Below are positions 9,801-17,034 of a DNA stretch of 24,329 nt, piece after piece. The notes under the pieces are model-generated. The model had not been told where the DNA came from. It was given only the letters and a program-made list of their open reading frames with translations, and made no database searches. This DNA is from a virus, in IMG/VR virus record IMGVR_UViG_3300048447_000004, positions 1-24,329 of that record, one strand, 5' to 3'. The position numbers and the translations under genes are program-made. Each line of letters begins with the position of its first letter. The stretch's first letter is position 1.

Positions 9801-11230
9801 GTGCAGGTATGGCTTTGACCATGAGATACTTGTACGCTTTTCCGAATGCGATAGATGGAAGTATTACTACGTTAGCTAAAAGGTACAATCTTACCGAAGA
9901 TCAGATTAGAGATGTAATGACATATGTTCGATCCTCTGGACGTATGGACTTAGACACTGAGATTGCTGAACTTAACACTGGATATGGACGTGGTATCTCT
10001 GGCTTTGCAGGAGAAGACTACACACCTAGTAAGTTAGCAAACGCTTGGGCTAACTCTAAGAAAGCAGCCTCTAAAGGAATGGAGTACGGATTAGTTCCTT
10101 TTCGTGAGGGCGATAGACTCGCTAGGTTAACTGGTACTTATACTGCTATTCTTGAGTATATGGCTAAGAATCCAGGAGAATCTATACTTACAGCAAAAGC
10201 TCGTAGACAAATAGCTGCTCGTGATAGTGCTCTTAACTTTCATATGTCCTCTATCTCAAATGCTTCTTGGCAAAAAGGTGTGTTACGTTTACCTACACAG
10301 TGGTTGTCTCACACAATGAGATCAATGGAGATGTTGTTCAATGGTAAAGAGTTTACTGTAGCAGAACGTTGGAGACTAGGTTCTGTTCTTATACCTATGT
10401 ACGGTGCTGCAGGTTTTGGATTTGCTAATGCTGCAGATTACATTGCAGAAAAAACAGGTATGTCTGTAGACAACGAGTTCTTCACATTCTTAAAATGGGG
10501 TCTTGTTGACGGTGTAACAGACGTTATGATGACTGATGAGAATGGACGTGTAGGTACAGGTCTTACTACAAGCTTTGCACCTGCAGGGCAGATCAGAGAC
10601 ACTATAAGAAAGATCAATGAAGGTAGATTTCTAGAGGTATTAGGTGGCCCTTCTGCTCAGATTGGTTCTGACATTGTAATGAGTATTATAGATACCGCAA
10701 ACAATCTTGCTGATGGTAATGCAACACTTGTAAATGAGTCTACTATGAAGACTTTTCGTAACATTACAACTTTAGATAACATAGCCAAAGCAGTAGGTAT
10801 CTTTAATAACAAAGAATATCGTAGTAAAACAGGGGCTACTGTTCCAGGAGAGATGACAACAACAGAAGCTATCATGGTTGGTGTAGGAATTAGTCCTTTA
10901 AAAGTACAAGAGTTTTACGCAACTAAGTCTATAATCTACAATGATGATAGGAAGTTACGTAAAGAGAGAAGAGCTATAAGTAGGTTAGCAGATAAAGCAC
11001 ATACTATGATCAGATCAGGTGATCCTCAACAGTACGAAGAAGGATTTGAAATACTACGTGGGTTAAACCTACGTATAACTAATAGTGGTGCTCCTTACGC
11101 TCTTCAACAATCTATGTATAGATCGTTAGTAAAACCGATTGATGATGAATTACCACAGTTGATTCTAAAACTAAGTAAATACGATAGAGCTAAGATGGCT
11201 GAACGTCTAGCTTCAACATTAGGGAACTAG
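6839..11230 (+). CDS. Giant internal virion / ejection protein (1463 aa)
   Basis: The largest gene in the window, comparable in size to T7 gp16 (1318 aa). The first 150 residues are acidic and polar. The middle has mixed alpha/beta character, including a GNPIYRGVHGTDQGVFYTDG stretch. The C-terminal half has mildly hydrophobic helices (MYGAAGFGFANAADYIAEK region), and the extreme C-terminus is basic and helical. No lysozyme motif was found here; that domain is in the next gene. Proteins of this place and size are packed in the head core and ejected to build the trans-envelope channel and pull in DNA. The assignment is by order and size. The order giant-then-912-aa is the reverse of T7 genes 15 and 16. 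Confidence 0.72.
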   Translation: MENLNSTFIDYDGSKFLDEFETEEQIDTAVKTDSELDEITVTTGTPHNDTKIAKQDFIDQNRPLETYAQQRLDYLDVDPQRFAENIDQYTQKEVDFLENPSFFYEQALALKDPNINLTDVRIASNNRIAQNVIEKYESQEETGALDAIFDFGSMALHEFVTSPKTLLTEDELEKLGEEVLSAKITKTPKEFDEWFNTFSEDYMSKGPRDDSSWRLSQLKEIVNNNGFRPNSSKALTKAFAALDAAGLGVIGKNAVKLTIKTAKNKTLVGRVATNEGPENAANVAEDVLNNRLDPEVTSDVGPASLNPHFDEVLPSEGSVTSRLLENKLVQNIKFYYNNNAIGRVLPEADVARLAAEAGAKMKKTFGNPIYRGVHGTDQGVFYTDGSLGNYTVTALFGRKTDGQAFKATSTGKPSQGAKQAAERAQGELIPIKDGDDITGYVIQKRENLNLAKEIPGIDDVFEGAMNLERNAIRTMINDWIAPVTTPIARVFGSASTRGLENTKQLALLGEGAAAAIGKLVKDAARPIEALNNSDRAALAFITRTLRDDPLESARRGWYNTEEFANKYLEFTGKQATPQVRKAYESLVEISDASYLLQSSNVMQRYVQKGYQAIKMPNGFKVPAKALSTNASVPENARILDIVDNQTTYKEFLEPKAQVWRLDKEYEGYEYIVRPKSVDSLDPSDVMGYNAGGPRTNPFSKWFIVAGDYNRGRVKTWLSTFTEEDAVTAVREINTIIANRGKTNIDDIVKQNNTWNPDIETFDDLEKFAKENGWDLNTTGTLQPKERNVAIQSLDGDDDAFNGMSFGDFIENDMRRGDNVLPHYGGGKTTNHDPTANIVAGINSAANDFSYRAYTLNAMVSWVKKAKEVSGIRLPANIPEDDYYNLFMGAQFTGSGKEVTRMKEIWNIDRRRMNVKRADEIAMRSLGESAANFVYARTGKELDFGDPTNLMLKIGFQTKFGFLNVKQTIVQAFHATSIMMISPTHGPRGAGMALTMRYLYAFPNAIDGSITTLAKRYNLTEDQIRDVMTYVRSSGRMDLDTEIAELNTGYGRGISGFAGEDYTPSKLANAWANSKKAASKGMEYGLVPFREGDRLARLTGTYTAILEYMAKNPGESILTAKARRQIAARDSALNFHMSSISNASWQKGVLRLPTQWLSHTMRSMEMLFNGKEFTVAERWRLGSVLIPMYGAAGFGFANAADYIAEKTGMSVDNEFFTFLKWGLVDGVTDVMMTDENGRVGTGLTTSFAPAGQIRDTIRKINEGRFLEVLGGPSAQIGSDIVMSIIDTANNLADGNATLVNESTMKTFRNITTLDNIAKAVGIFNNKEYRSKTGATVPGEMTTTEAIMVGVGISPLKVQEFYATKSIIYNDDRKLRKERRAISRLADKAHTMIRSGDPQQYEEGFEILRGLNLRITNSGAPYALQQSMYRSLVKPIDDELPQLILKLSKYDRAKMAERLASTLGN

Positions 11231-11231
11231 T

Positions 11232-13970
11232 ATGGCACAAGATATATTCGCACCTAAGTCTTCTTTTAACATAGGCTTTGAAAAACCACAAGAAGGTGTA
11301 GTAGATAACACTGAGAAGATGAAGTCTGACTTTCAAGCAATGTCTTTAGGAGCACAGGCTAAGGCTGTTCAAGGACAAGCTTCTCTCGAAAGGTCACAGA
11401 CTCAAGCCTTCAATGCAGGTATCCAAATGGTAGGTCAAGCCTACGATATGTACGATACAGCTAGAGAAAAAGGTGCAATAACTAGACTGATAAGTGACAT
11501 AGACAATGTTGATGCAAAAGCAAGCGAACATGGAATGTCTTTTGAAGAAAGACGTAGTGCGTATAGTTCAGCTGTAAGTAAGGCTGCTTCTGAACTTCCT
11601 GGAGGATACGCTGATCTAGCTAAACATAACACTACACTAAAAGCTAGGACAGGTATGGACTTCGGAGACATACAAAAGACTACAGCACAGACTCAGTTCG
11701 AAGCTATGCAGAAAGACCCACAGTTTATTATGGCATACGCTGCATCTAAGGTTACTAATCCAGAGTATACAGAAGAGCAGAGATTAAATTATGCTCAAAA
11801 CCACGCTGCAGAAAACGCTGCCGTAACCTTAATGGCAACTACTGTAAAGAATAATTCACTTAAATCATATTACACTAAAATACAACCTAAAGTTGATAAG
11901 CAAGTTCAAAACCTAGATATAGCTCTCATGGCTGCTATACAAATAAAAAAGGATAGTGGTGCTCCAATAACTACAATGGACATAGAAGAGCTAGAAGTTC
12001 GTGTAGCAGAAGCTCAAACACTGATTGATGCCTCTATACCTAACTTTGTTCCTGAAGAGGAGAGAGCGCAGTATGATGAGTACTTTACTAATTTAGGTAA
12101 TTTTTTAAGTGAAGTAAAAGATTCTAAAGAGCCAGATAAAATTGTAAAAGGTATATCATCTTACTTAGCACAGACAGGTGGAACTATTGCAGATGTAGTG
12201 GCAGGTGCTAACTTGTTAAATGCAAACTTGTTAACTAGTCAGGCAGGTATTGAACTACATAAAGCTTTAACTGATAAGATGAGTGACGGAACTCTAACGG
12301 CTGCTATGTTAAGTAAGGGAAGTTTAGGTAATATCTTTGATGCCTTGGTAGAGGCTCGTAAAGGAGATGTCATAGGTCCAAACACCATTATGACTAAAGA
12401 AGAATTAGATATTGTTTTTAGTACAAAAGGACTAACTCCTGAAGATATGATGAAAGAGCGTGATCTAGGCTTGAATATGATAAAAAGCTTAGAGGTTTCT
12501 GACATTGCTACTGAAAAAGGTAGGCGTCAACTTGTAGCAGGTATAGCATCTACAATAAAAAGCTTAAACAATCTTGATCTACAACAGACAGGTTCTAAGT
12601 TAAATGAGATTATAGTAGATTCTGGTCTTATTGAGAAACTAAACCTCTTAGACAGTTACGATACTGCAACTGCAAACCAGATACGAACACTAGTAAACAG
12701 TGCAGTAACCAATAACCTTAGATTCTCTGAAGCTAAAGTAACTTCTATGGAATCAACTGGACCTAGTGGAGCAAAAGGTTACACTAATCGTAACCCTGAT
12801 CTTGAGTGGGATGAAGCTACGCAGACTTACTATGCTACAAATGAAGAATACATAAGAGTTAGTTTAGAAGGTGATCCTCAAAACGCCTCTAGAAACTTAC
12901 TTAACGGTAAACTAGCTCTTCCTCGTAATTCTTATTCAGCTAGTTTTAAAGACATTCAAAGAGCATATAAACACAGAGATGTACTAAAAGCTGCTAACTC
13001 AATACTTTCTAAAACTACAGTACAAGAGGTAGATGAACCCTCTGTTGATGTAGGTGGAGCACCACAACAAATACAGTCTGACGTACTAGACTTTATCAAG
13101 AGTGGTGAAGGAGACTACACATCTAGTAATCGTGGCACAGTAGGTGATGATATTATTGGTACTCAGCTAAATGGCACTACAAGAGGTGGTAAGCTTTTAA
13201 CTGAAATGACAATAGGGGATATTAAAGGATACCAGAAAATCAAAGACCCTAACAATGTTAATAGATTGTTTGCTGTAGGTGCTTATCAACTTACACCAGA
13301 CACAATAGACAAGGCTATGAAAGATGCAGGGTTCAATGACAACACAGTATTCAGTGAAGATGTTCAGGACCGTATGGGTCTAGCTTTGATTCTAGGAAGT
13401 AAACGTCCTAAACTAGCTGCATATATAAAAGGCGAGTCTGATGATATTAATTCTGCTATGTTAGAGTTCGCTAAAGAGTTTGCATCTATACCTGATCCAA
13501 ACACAGGTAAAAGTTACTACAAAAAAGGAAACAAAGCTAAACATACTGTAGCAGAAACTAAACAGATACTGCAGAAAGCAAGAGAAAACTACGCATCAGG
13601 TATAATAAGCGAGGAGATGCTAAGAGAAGGTGAGATGAGTGTCTCTGATGTGTCTGCTATGGCTGAAGAAGCAATCGAAAAAGGTGAAGTAAAACCAGAA
13701 CCTAGACCTGGACCTATCACTGAAAGCTTACGTCCACAAGCTAGACCTGAACTTGTAAACGCAACTCAAGCTCCTTGGTACACAGAAAGCAAGCCAGGTA
13801 AAATAGAGAAATTTCTTAAAGATGTTAAAGATAAAACAGGACTAACACTTAACTTATCTGAAATACCATACTTTTCAACAGAGGAAGAAGCTCAAGCAGC
13901 TGTAGATTCTGGAAGATTACAATCAGGAGAGTTTATTTTTATAGGAACAAGGTTCGATGAGGTAGAATAA
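11232..13970 (+). CDS. Internal virion protein with lysozyme/transglycosylase-like domain (912 aa)
   Basis: Residues 1-600 are helical and coiled-coil-like, rich in Ala, Gln and Glu, resembling T7 gp15 (747 aa). Residues about 614-790 form a lysozyme-like domain: FIKSGEGDYTSSNRG (621-635) with Glu626 as the likely catalytic acid, then FAVGAYQLTPDT (680-691), the G-x-YQ motif of phage muramidases and transglycosylases. A Pro/Arg-rich linker (PEPRPGPITESLRPQARPE) and a short C-terminal domain follow. The likely job is cutting peptidoglycan during DNA ejection. In T7 this enzyme is on gp16, so the domain has a different carrier here. The start is at 11232, one base after the previous stop. Confidence 0.76.
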   Translation: MAQDIFAPKSSFNIGFEKPQEGVVDNTEKMKSDFQAMSLGAQAKAVQGQASLERSQTQAFNAGIQMVGQAYDMYDTAREKGAITRLISDIDNVDAKASEHGMSFEERRSAYSSAVSKAASELPGGYADLAKHNTTLKARTGMDFGDIQKTTAQTQFEAMQKDPQFIMAYAASKVTNPEYTEEQRLNYAQNHAAENAAVTLMATTVKNNSLKSYYTKIQPKVDKQVQNLDIALMAAIQIKKDSGAPITTMDIEELEVRVAEAQTLIDASIPNFVPEEERAQYDEYFTNLGNFLSEVKDSKEPDKIVKGISSYLAQTGGTIADVVAGANLLNANLLTSQAGIELHKALTDKMSDGTLTAAMLSKGSLGNIFDALVEARKGDVIGPNTIMTKEELDIVFSTKGLTPEDMMKERDLGLNMIKSLEVSDIATEKGRRQLVAGIASTIKSLNNLDLQQTGSKLNEIIVDSGLIEKLNLLDSYDTATANQIRTLVNSAVTNNLRFSEAKVTSMESTGPSGAKGYTNRNPDLEWDEATQTYYATNEEYIRVSLEGDPQNASRNLLNGKLALPRNSYSASFKDIQRAYKHRDVLKAANSILSKTTVQEVDEPSVDVGGAPQQIQSDVLDFIKSGEGDYTSSNRGTVGDDIIGTQLNGTTRGGKLLTEMTIGDIKGYQKIKDPNNVNRLFAVGAYQLTPDTIDKAMKDAGFNDNTVFSEDVQDRMGLALILGSKRPKLAAYIKGESDDINSAMLEFAKEFASIPDPNTGKSYYKKGNKAKHTVAETKQILQKARENYASGIISEEMLREGEMSVSDVSAMAEEAIEKGEVKPEPRPGPITESLRPQARPELVNATQAPWYTESKPGKIEKFLKDVKDKTGLTLNLSEIPYFSTEEEAQAAVDSGRLQSGEFIFIGTRFDEVE

Positions 13971-13971
13971 T

Positions 13972-14748
13972 ATGGGTTTTAAAACTATAACTTCCATAGA
14001 ACTACCTTCAGATGAAACATCTAAAGCTACGTTTAAGAATATATTAGATATAGGCTCTGATGTTGTAGAAACTGTAGGTGGTGCTGTTAGTTCAGGTGTT
14101 GATAAGATGCAAGGACTAGGCGAAAAAGCCCTCGAAGGTGTGAAGGTTGCTTCATCTACACCAGTTAGAACTATGTTAAAAGATATATTTGTTCCTAACT
14201 TTTTAGTAGGTGATATAACTGAGTCTAGTTTTAGTCCTGAATCTTTAGATATTCTTAAACAAGCTGCAATAGATAAAGGTATAAAACCTGGACAAAGAGT
14301 TAAACTTGATTATGAAGACTACAACAAGTACGGTGCTAAACTTTCTGCTAGGTTTGTTAGCGGTTCAAACAAAGACACCAGAGACTTAAAAGATAAACTA
14401 ATAAATATCACACCTGCAGACGAAGTTAAGATGACTCTTGGTGAGGTCATGGTAGAAGCAGATGCAGATGGTAATCTAGTAACAGTAGATCAGTACGACT
14501 TTAACAACTGGGCATTCTACGGTAAAGGAAAGCAGAAAGACGGTAGGTATCTATCATATTCTGCAGATGAGTTCGAGAAGTCAGGACTAACTTTCTTTGA
14601 AGCGCTGAACGATACAATAAAAAACAGTCCATCTGACTATCAAATGGTTAGGAATCTTGCATTCTTGTTTGGTAGTAGAGACTATGAGGGAACAGAAAGA
14701 GACACAGGCCGACAGGTCAGACTACAATTAGGTAAACTAGGAGCATAG
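13972..14748 (+). CDS. Unknown protein, probably virion-associated (258 aa)
   Basis: This follows the lysozyme-domain protein by one base and precedes the endolysin by one base. The N-terminal 70 residues are Ser/Val/Gly-rich and may be an amphipathic or membrane-interacting helix. Later segments (KPGQRVKLDYEDYNKYG; TVDQYDFNNWAFYGKGKQ; NLAFLFGSRDYEG) look like a compact alpha/beta domain rich in Tyr and Asp. No catalytic motif was recognised. T7 has the tail fibre gene after its internal proteins, but this protein is much too short and lacks fibre-like repeats. A virion or ejection role is inferred only from the operon. Confidence 0.6.
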   Translation: MGFKTITSIELPSDETSKATFKNILDIGSDVVETVGGAVSSGVDKMQGLGEKALEGVKVASSTPVRTMLKDIFVPNFLVGDITESSFSPESLDILKQAAIDKGIKPGQRVKLDYEDYNKYGAKLSARFVSGSNKDTRDLKDKLINITPADEVKMTLGEVMVEADADGNLVTVDQYDFNNWAFYGKGKQKDGRYLSYSADEFEKSGLTFFEALNDTIKNSPSDYQMVRNLAFLFGSRDYEGTERDTGRQVRLQLGKLGA

Positions 14749-14749
14749 T

Positions 14750-15217
14750 ATGACATTTAGATTAAGTCAAAGGTCATTGGATAGACTCGAAGGAGTACAT
14801 CCAGATATGACTGCAGTAGTTGAGAGAGCTATACAACTTTCTAAAGTAGACTTCGGAGTGACGCAAGGAGTCAGAACCTTAGACGAACAAAAAGCTAATG
14901 TAGCTGCAGGAAGATCACAAACCATGAGGTCTAAACACTTACTTCAACAAACTGGATTCAGTCATGCTGTAGACGTAGTAGCTTATGTAGGTTCAGACGT
15001 GTCGTGGGAGCTAAACTTATATGATGACATCTGTGATGCTTTCAAAGAAGCAGCTAAAGAAGTAGGGTGTAGTATAAAATGGGGAGCAGCATGGAGTGAG
15101 GGTGACATAAGAACCTATCCAGGAACATCAGAAGATGCTATGATGGCTTATGTAGACCTAAGACGTTCTCAATCCAGAAGACCTTTCATTGATGCACCTC
15201 ATTTCGAGTTGATGTAA
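14750..15217 (+). CDS. Endolysin, M15 family zinc D,D- or L,D-carboxypeptidase/endopeptidase
   Basis: A 155-residue single-domain enzyme. Residues QGVRT (39-43) carry the substrate-side Arg42. SKH at 61-63 and HAVD at 72-75 give zinc ligands His63 and Asp75, with a somewhat long loop between them. FIDAPHFEL (146-154) gives catalytic Asp148 and third ligand His151, the same D-x-x-H spacing as in T5 endolysin. It has no signal peptide, so it needs a holin, and membrane proteins follow directly. The expected reaction is cleavage of peptide bonds in the peptidoglycan stem, probably L-Ala-D-Glu or the D-Ala cross-link; the exact bond cannot be told. It replaces the T7 amidase gp3.5, which is not in this window. 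Confidence 0.87.
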   Translation: MTFRLSQRSLDRLEGVHPDMTAVVERAIQLSKVDFGVTQGVRTLDEQKANVAAGRSQTMRSKHLLQQTGFSHAVDVVAYVGSDVSWELNLYDDICDAFKEAAKEVGCSIKWGAAWSEGDIRTYPGTSEDAMMAYVDLRRSQSRRPFIDAPHFELM

Positions 15218-15444
15218 TGGAGATGCTTGAACTTATAATGCAGTGGTTAGTCGCTCCTTTAGCAGGAATTGTCTGGTTTTTGTTTATGAAGTCAAGTAAG
15301 AACGAAAGAGACATTGCAGTACTCCAAGCACAGTATGAAGCTAATAGGTTAGCCTACGACAGAGAGATGAAAGAACTAAAAGAAACTGTCAAGGCAATCT
15401 TTAATAAACTAGATAGTATAGAACAAGCACTAAGAGAAAAGTAA
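15217..15444 (+). CDS. Small membrane protein with coiled coil, possible holin or inner-membrane spanin part
   Basis: A 75-residue protein overlapping the endolysin stop (TAATG). One transmembrane helix at residues 7-24 (IMQWLVAPLAGIVWFLFM) is followed by KSSKNERD and a heptad-like coiled coil to the end (IAVLQAQYEANRLAYDREMKELKE region). The basic residues after the helix would, by the positive-inside rule, leave the coiled coil in the cytoplasm, which argues against a classical i-spanin. It is in the lysis cassette between endolysin and other membrane proteins. A lysis role is inferred from position. Confidence 0.62.
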   Translation: MEMLELIMQWLVAPLAGIVWFLFMKSSKNERDIAVLQAQYEANRLAYDREMKELKETVKAIFNKLDSIEQALREK

Positions 15445-15920
15445 TGGACCCAGTAAGTTGTGTTATGATGGCATCAGGTGCTTTCAAAGCATTGAAGGGT
15501 GCTATTGGTGCAGGTAAAGACTTGCAAGAAATGACAGGTCAGCTTGCCAATTGGGGTAAAGCTTTCTCTGACTTTACTAACTTAGAGGAACGAGAAAAGA
15601 ACCCACCTTGGTGGAAGCAGACATTCAAAGGTAGTGACGAAGAGACTGCTCTAGAGATATTTGCTAACAAGAAGAAGATGGAACAAATGAGGGCTGAGAT
15701 AAAAGATCATATATCTTGGAACTACGGACCTAGTGCGTGGGAAGAGGTCTTACAGATTGAAGCTAAAATGCGTAGACAAAGAAAAGAAGAGCTTTACAAG
15801 AAACAGGAGAGAGTAGATGCGATTATTAATTTCGGTATCGGTGGTGTTATGTTTATCCTTGGGGGCGGCTTGCTACTATTGGTATTCTACTTCATCGGCA
15901 AACAACAAGGTAGATGGTGA
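15444..15920 (+). CDS. C-terminally anchored membrane protein of the lysis region, unknown
   Basis: A 158-residue protein starting inside the previous stop (TAATG). It has a weakly hydrophobic Gly/Ala N-terminus, a Trp/Pro segment (NPPWWKQTFKG), a charged helix with many Lys/Glu, and one strong transmembrane segment at about residues 130-151 (NFGIGGVMFILGGGLLLLVFYF), ending KQQGRW. No family was recognised. The architecture, a cytosolic charged helix plus C-terminal anchor, is not that of a holin. The gene is embedded in the lysis cassette with overlapping starts, so co-expression with endolysin is likely. Confidence 0.6.
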   Translation: MDPVSCVMMASGAFKALKGAIGAGKDLQEMTGQLANWGKAFSDFTNLEEREKNPPWWKQTFKGSDEETALEIFANKKKMEQMRAEIKDHISWNYGPSAWEEVLQIEAKMRRQRKEELYKKQERVDAIINFGIGGVMFILGGGLLLLVFYFIGKQQGRW

Positions 15921-16093
15921 TGTGGTTCCTAGTGTGGATGCAGTTCATAGTGGGAACGAATGAGTTCGAGTACTACCAAGTAGGTACATACGGATCAGAA
16001 GAAGCCTGTAAAGAAGAAATGGTAAGAGCAAGGGTGATGGTAACGAATAGTAAATCAGCGGTACATTGCTTTGAGGTTGATAGAAGTAAATAA
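15920..16093 (+). CDS. 57-aa secreted or membrane-tethered small protein with two cysteines
   Basis: The ATG at 15920 overlaps the previous stop as TGATG. The product has 57 residues: a very hydrophobic N-terminus (MWFLVWMQFIVG) that could act as a signal or anchor, then a polar body with SEEACKEEM and VHCFEV, giving two Cys 20 residues apart. The same pattern (Met-Trp, hydrophobic start, EEC-x3-M, final C-x-E) occurs in the 63-aa protein at 17415. A disulfide in the periplasm is possible. Function is unknown. Confidence 0.55.
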   Translation: MWFLVWMQFIVGTNEFEYYQVGTYGSEEACKEEMVRARVMVTNSKSAVHCFEVDRSK

Positions 16094-16196
16094 TAAGTTT
16101 GTAGTATATGATAAGAACGGTAATGTTATAATAATTACTCGTAGTAAAAACATTGCTATAAAGTATGCGAGGAATAATGGCACACACGGTAATTGA
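16077..16196 (+). CDS. Possible 39-aa ORF with TTG start
   Basis: An open frame from TTG at 16077 (or TTG at 16071) to TGA at 16196 fills the gap between the 57-aa gene and the holin candidate. Its product has a protein-like pattern: EVNNKFVVYDKNGNVIIITR, then SKNIAIKYARNN, a beta hairpin plus helix. GAGG lies directly before the start with almost no spacing, so the initiation signal is poor. It overlaps both neighbours by 17-20 bases. It may be real but is weakly supported. Confidence 0.35.
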   Translation: MIEVNNKFVVYDKNGNVIIITRSKNIAIKYARNNGTHGN

Positions 16197-16434
16197 TGAT
16201 TGGAAAATTATACCAAGGCTAATGATGTTGGCTGTAACTATACTAACATATCAGGCTGTTCATTGGTATATGGCTTTGCCTGATCCGACAATACAACAGT
16301 CAGGTCTGGTGTCAGTCTGTATGGGTGCTCTGACAGGGTGCTTTGGTATATGGATGGGTAAAGAATCTAAGACAACAGTAACTCCAACGAGGGTAATCCA
16401 TGAGGAATCTTATAGCAAGTCTGATTCTAGGTAG
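16177..16434 (+). CDS. Holin candidate with two membrane segments
   Basis: The start at 16177 is preferred over the in-frame ATG at 16165 because GAGG lies about 5 bases before it. The product has 85 residues. Two membrane segments are visible: LMMLAVTILTYQAVHWYMAL, then LVSVCMGALTGCFGIWMG, joined by a short PDPTIQQSG loop, with a polar basic/acidic tail (KESKTTVTPTRVIHEES). Size, two helices and a charged C-tail fit class II type holins, which open the inner membrane to release endolysin. It lies between the endolysin group and the spanin candidate. Other small membrane proteins here could also be the holin, so this is probable, not proven. Confidence 0.66.
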   Translation: MAHTVIDDWKIIPRLMMLAVTILTYQAVHWYMALPDPTIQQSGLVSVCMGALTGCFGIWMGKESKTTVTPTRVIHEESYSKSDSR

Positions 16435-16786
16435 CCTACTAGCAGGTTGCATGTTGAATCCTATGAACCTACTTGGTGGTGGAGGTGGACCTAGTGTCAA
16501 TGCTAATACACAGGCAGGTAAAACAAACTCACAGACAGTAGGTAACTCTACAAATACAGATCAAGAGATTAGCTTACAGACTCTTGAAGGGAACCTAAAT
16601 CAAAGTAACGATAAGAATAAAGTAAGTACTGATAGTGTGGAGAACATAAATATAAATGAGATACCACCCTGGGTATTGATACTTCTAGTACTAGGTTGGT
16701 TAGCACCTAGTCCACAGGAAATGGGACGTGGTTTACTTACTCTTATAGCAACACTAAGGGGAAAGAAAAATGGCAGCACGGCTTAA
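16400..16786 (+). CDS. Lipoprotein with C-terminal membrane segment, u-spanin-like
   Basis: A 128-residue protein. Residues 1-17 are a type II signal peptide with lipobox LLAGC, so Cys17 would carry the lipid. A Gly/Asn/Ser/Thr/Gln-rich periplasmic stretch follows (about 25-85). Then comes a hydrophobic segment PPWVLILLVLGWLAP (89-103), and a basic amphipathic end (EMGRGLLTLIATLRGKKNG). An N-terminal lipid anchor plus a C-terminal inner-membrane anchor is the layout of unimolecular spanins such as T1 gp11 (131 aa), which fuse inner and outer membranes in the last lysis step. GAGG lies 7 bases before the ATG. The hydrophobic part is short for a full transmembrane helix, so topology is not certain. 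Confidence 0.62.
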   Translation: MRNLIASLILGSLLAGCMLNPMNLLGGGGGPSVNANTQAGKTNSQTVGNSTNTDQEISLQTLEGNLNQSNDKNKVSTDSVENININEIPPWVLILLVLGWLAPSPQEMGRGLLTLIATLRGKKNGSTA

Positions 16787-17021
16787 CAAGTCAAAGATGA
16801 AGTGTAATAGTCCTAGAGCTACACCAAAACATCCTACTAAATCTCATGTAGTAAAGGCTTGTGTCAATGGAAAAGAAACTGTTATCCGGTTTGGTCAGAA
16901 AGGTGTCAGAGGAAGCCCTAAAGGTTCAGCTAGGAATAAGGCTTTTCGTGCACGACATGCTAAGAATATTAAAAAGGGAAAGATGAGTGCAGCGTATTGG
17001 GCTGCTAAAGTAAAATGGTAA
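16770..17021 (+). CDS. Small very basic protein (83 aa), unknown
   Basis: The AAGGGG ribosome site lies 8 bases before the ATG. The product is rich in Lys and Arg throughout: MKCNSPRATPKHPTKSH, VKACVNGKETVIRFGQKGV, then RARHAKNIKKGKMSAAYWAAK. It has two Cys (in KCNSP and KACVNG). I have seen this type of protein in other marine phages but know of no function. Its C-terminal SAAYWAAKVKW resembles the Ala/Trp motif of the 57-aa protein at 17703. Nucleic-acid binding is plausible from charge only. Confidence 0.68.
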   Translation: MAARLNKSKMKCNSPRATPKHPTKSHVVKACVNGKETVIRFGQKGVRGSPKGSARNKAFRARHAKNIKKGKMSAAYWAAKVKW

Positions 17022-17034
17022 AAGGATAAATACA

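Noticed and set aside
15945-16187. 80-residue Tyr/Leu-rich - strand frame in the lysis block
   Set aside because: It is antisense to small + strand genes with good starts; the Tyr/Ile/Leu-rich content reflects A/T-rich antisense sequence.
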